Under the pieces are notes generated by a model. That model had not been told where the DNA came from and ran no database searches. It was given only the letters and a program-made list of their open reading frames with translations. Source: Bradyrhizobium frederickii (GTDB lineage: Bacteria > Pseudomonadota > Alphaproteobacteria > Rhizobiales > Xanthobacteraceae). From it: a stretch of 64,000 nucleotides of DNA. Shown here one piece after another: positions 63,057 through 64,000 of the stretch. Positions within the stretch are counted from its first letter, which is position 1. Each line of letters opens with the position of its first letter. Location: contig NZ_SPQS01000009.1 in assembly GCF_004570865.1 (NCBI RefSeq), positions 1 to 64,000 on the forward strand, in the 5' to 3' direction. The translations under genes were made by a program, and so were the position numbers.

Positions 63057-63326
63057 TCAAGGCCGCTCGGGATGGTTCAGCATGTATTCGCCGAGATCGC
63101 GCTGGCGGCGGTCGGCGCGCGCGGTGGCGGCGTTGCGCTGGACGTCGCGGTCCTTGCGGCAGGCCACGTATTCCGGCGAGCCCTGCGCATAGCCGCGGCT
63201 CTGGCACACCGCGTCGTCATCGTCACCGCCCACCGCCACCGTATTCTGGTAGCGCGCGGAGCAGGCGGAAACAGCGGTGGCGAGCAGCACAGCTGCAAGC
63301 AGGCGCGGCGCGGCGGCAAGTGGCAT
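63057..63326 (-). CDS. Small putative lipoprotein
   Basis: The 89-residue protein has a lipoprotein signal (LLAAVLLATAVSAC, lipobox V-S-A-C). The mature part SARYQNTVAVGGDDDDAVCQSRGYAQGSPEYVACRKDRDVQRN contains the Cys-rich motif C-x3-GY...Y-x2-C-x-KDRD common in short rhizobial envelope proteins of unknown role. It would be lipid-anchored in the outer membrane. It lies between ompW and prpE, transcribed in the same direction. Confidence 0.72.
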   Translation of the reverse strand: MPLAAAPRLLAAVLLATAVSACSARYQNTVAVGGDDDDAVCQSRGYAQGSPEYVACRKDRDVQRNAATARADRRQRDLGEYMLNHPERP

Positions 63327-63402
63327 ACAAGGTCCCCTATTGGCCGGCCCTGTTTAGCGCGGAATACGGAGATTGTAAGTCCCTGGACGCTATTCCACGC
63401 AC

Positions 63403-63507
63403 GCTGTCATTCCCTGCGAAAGCGGGGAATCCAGCACGCCGCGGCCTATCGGCTCCAGCATCGCCGTCTCTGGAATACTAGATCACCCGCTTTCGCGGGT
63501 GATGACG
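63403..63507. repeat. Palindromic intergenic repeat, family B
   Basis: This is the same two-hairpin structure as at 58308-58408: gtcattccctgcgaaagcgg at one end, cacgccgcggcct and ctctggaatac in the middle, and a cccgctttcgcgggtgatga hairpin at the other end. It lies between the prpE stop and the lipoprotein start on the minus strand. Confidence 0.75.
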
Positions 63508-63561
63508 GCGGCGTTGGGGGAGCGGTCCCGCGTCTCACTGGCGTGACCGCCAGAGAGAACC

Positions 63562-64000
63562 TCACACCCGTCCCTTCAGCGCCTCCCCGATCTCGTCGAG
63601 CGCCTTGGGATCCTCGATCGTCGCCGGCATGGTCCAGGACTCGCCGTCGGCGATCTTCTTGATGGTGCCGCGCAGAATCTTGCCGGAGCGCGTCTTGGGC
63701 AGGCGGCCGACGGTGATCGCGAGCTTGAAGGCGGCGACCGGGCCGAGCTTGTCGCGCACCAGCGCGATGATCTCCTTCTCGATCTCGGCCGGCGCCCGTT
63801 TCACGCCGGCCTTGAGCACCAGGAATCCGCAGGGCACCTCGCCCTTGATCGCGTCCTTGACGCCGAGCACGGCGCATTCGGCGACATCGGGATGCGAGGC
63901 CAGGATCTCCTCCATGCCGCCGGTGGAGAGCCGATGGCCGGCGACGTTGATGATGTCGTCGGTGCGGCCCATGACGAAGACATAGCCGTCCTCGTCCTTG
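63562..64000 (-). CDS. prpE: Propionate-CoA ligase, C-terminal part (runs off the window)
   Basis: The frame is open to the window edge and encodes KDEDGYVFVMGRTDDIINVAG, then HRLSTGGMEEILASHPDVAE. KTRSGKILRGTIKKIADGE carries the catalytic Lys. This is the C-terminal domain of the acetyl/propionyl-CoA synthetase group; the STGGMEE wording favours PrpE over Acs. The enzyme activates propionate with ATP and CoA. The N-terminal domain lies to the right of the window, so the assignment between PrpE and a related short-chain ligase stays open. Confidence 0.82.
   Translation of the reverse strand, partial: KDEDGYVFVMGRTDDIINVAGHRLSTGGMEEILASHPDVAECAVLGVKDAIKGEVPCGFLVLKAGVKRAPAEIEKEIIALVRDKLGPVAAFKLAITVGRLPKTRSGKILRGTIKKIADGESWTMPATIEDPKALDEIGEALKGRV

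Overview
The window is GC-rich alphaproteobacterial chromosome. It most resembles a Bradyrhizobium or a close Nitrobacteraceae relative. The basis is the very large share of ABC uptake systems and acyl-CoA ligases, an NdvA-type cyclic glucan exporter, a TrcR/DUF1013 cell-cycle regulator next to ispH, thrB and rnhA, a perfect FixK/FNR-type box in front of an OmpW gene, and several families of intergenic palindromes. The genus is inferred from gene content and has not been verified by a search. I see no tRNA, rRNA, CRISPR array, transposase or prophage gene. Genes are dense on both strands and often overlap by ATGA or GTGA.

Region 1 (1-9.7 kb) is a peptide/amide uptake locus on the minus strand. 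Its order of transcription is solute-binding protein, two permeases, one ATPase, a small AtzG/GatC-like protein, an amidase, then a second ATPase. A paralogous binding protein is transcribed divergently. Region 2 (9.7-23.2 kb) is the most unusual part. It contains a 2869-residue secreted repeat protein with a FecR-like domain, VCBS modules, a long beta-helix-like region, seven propeller-like repeats and a type I secretion-like C-terminus. A CHASE2 adenylate cyclase lies downstream on the same strand. A periplasmic transglutaminase-like (LapG-type) cysteine protease is encoded divergently, followed by an LprI-like secreted protein. Region 3 (23.4-30.2 kb) is a Liv-type ABC operon carrying its own acyl-CoA ligase, which suggests uptake plus CoA activation of a carboxylic acid. 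It is divergent from an ABC-2 type exporter pair (30.4-32.8 kb).

Region 4 (32.8-50.4 kb) is a mixed accessory stretch. It holds a membrane acyltransferase, an exported metallo-beta-lactamase-fold protein, a cupin, an M29 aminopeptidase, a fumarase/aspartase-family lyase, low-complexity envelope proteins, two nitronate-monooxygenase-like enzymes flanking an acyl-CoA ligase and a thioesterase, aspartate ammonia-lyase, a DedA/YqaA membrane protein and a stand-alone HisE-like protein. Two short gene remnants and many intergenic palindromes lie here. Region 5 (50.5-64 kb) is more housekeeping. It has an orphan NMT1-like binding protein, the NdvA-like exporter, a D-alanyl-D-alanine carboxypeptidase with a Lys/Ala tail, FadD, a DUF924 protein, a one-cysteine peroxiredoxin, the rnhA-thrB-ispH cluster, TrcR with a strong terminator, OmpW under a probable FixK/FNR box, a small lipoprotein, and the 3' part of a propionate-CoA ligase gene that runs off the right edge.

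Start codons were chosen from Shine-Dalgarno spacing, overlap with the upstream gene and protein family alignment from memory. Where the choice is weak, the entry says so. Functions are family-level unless stated.
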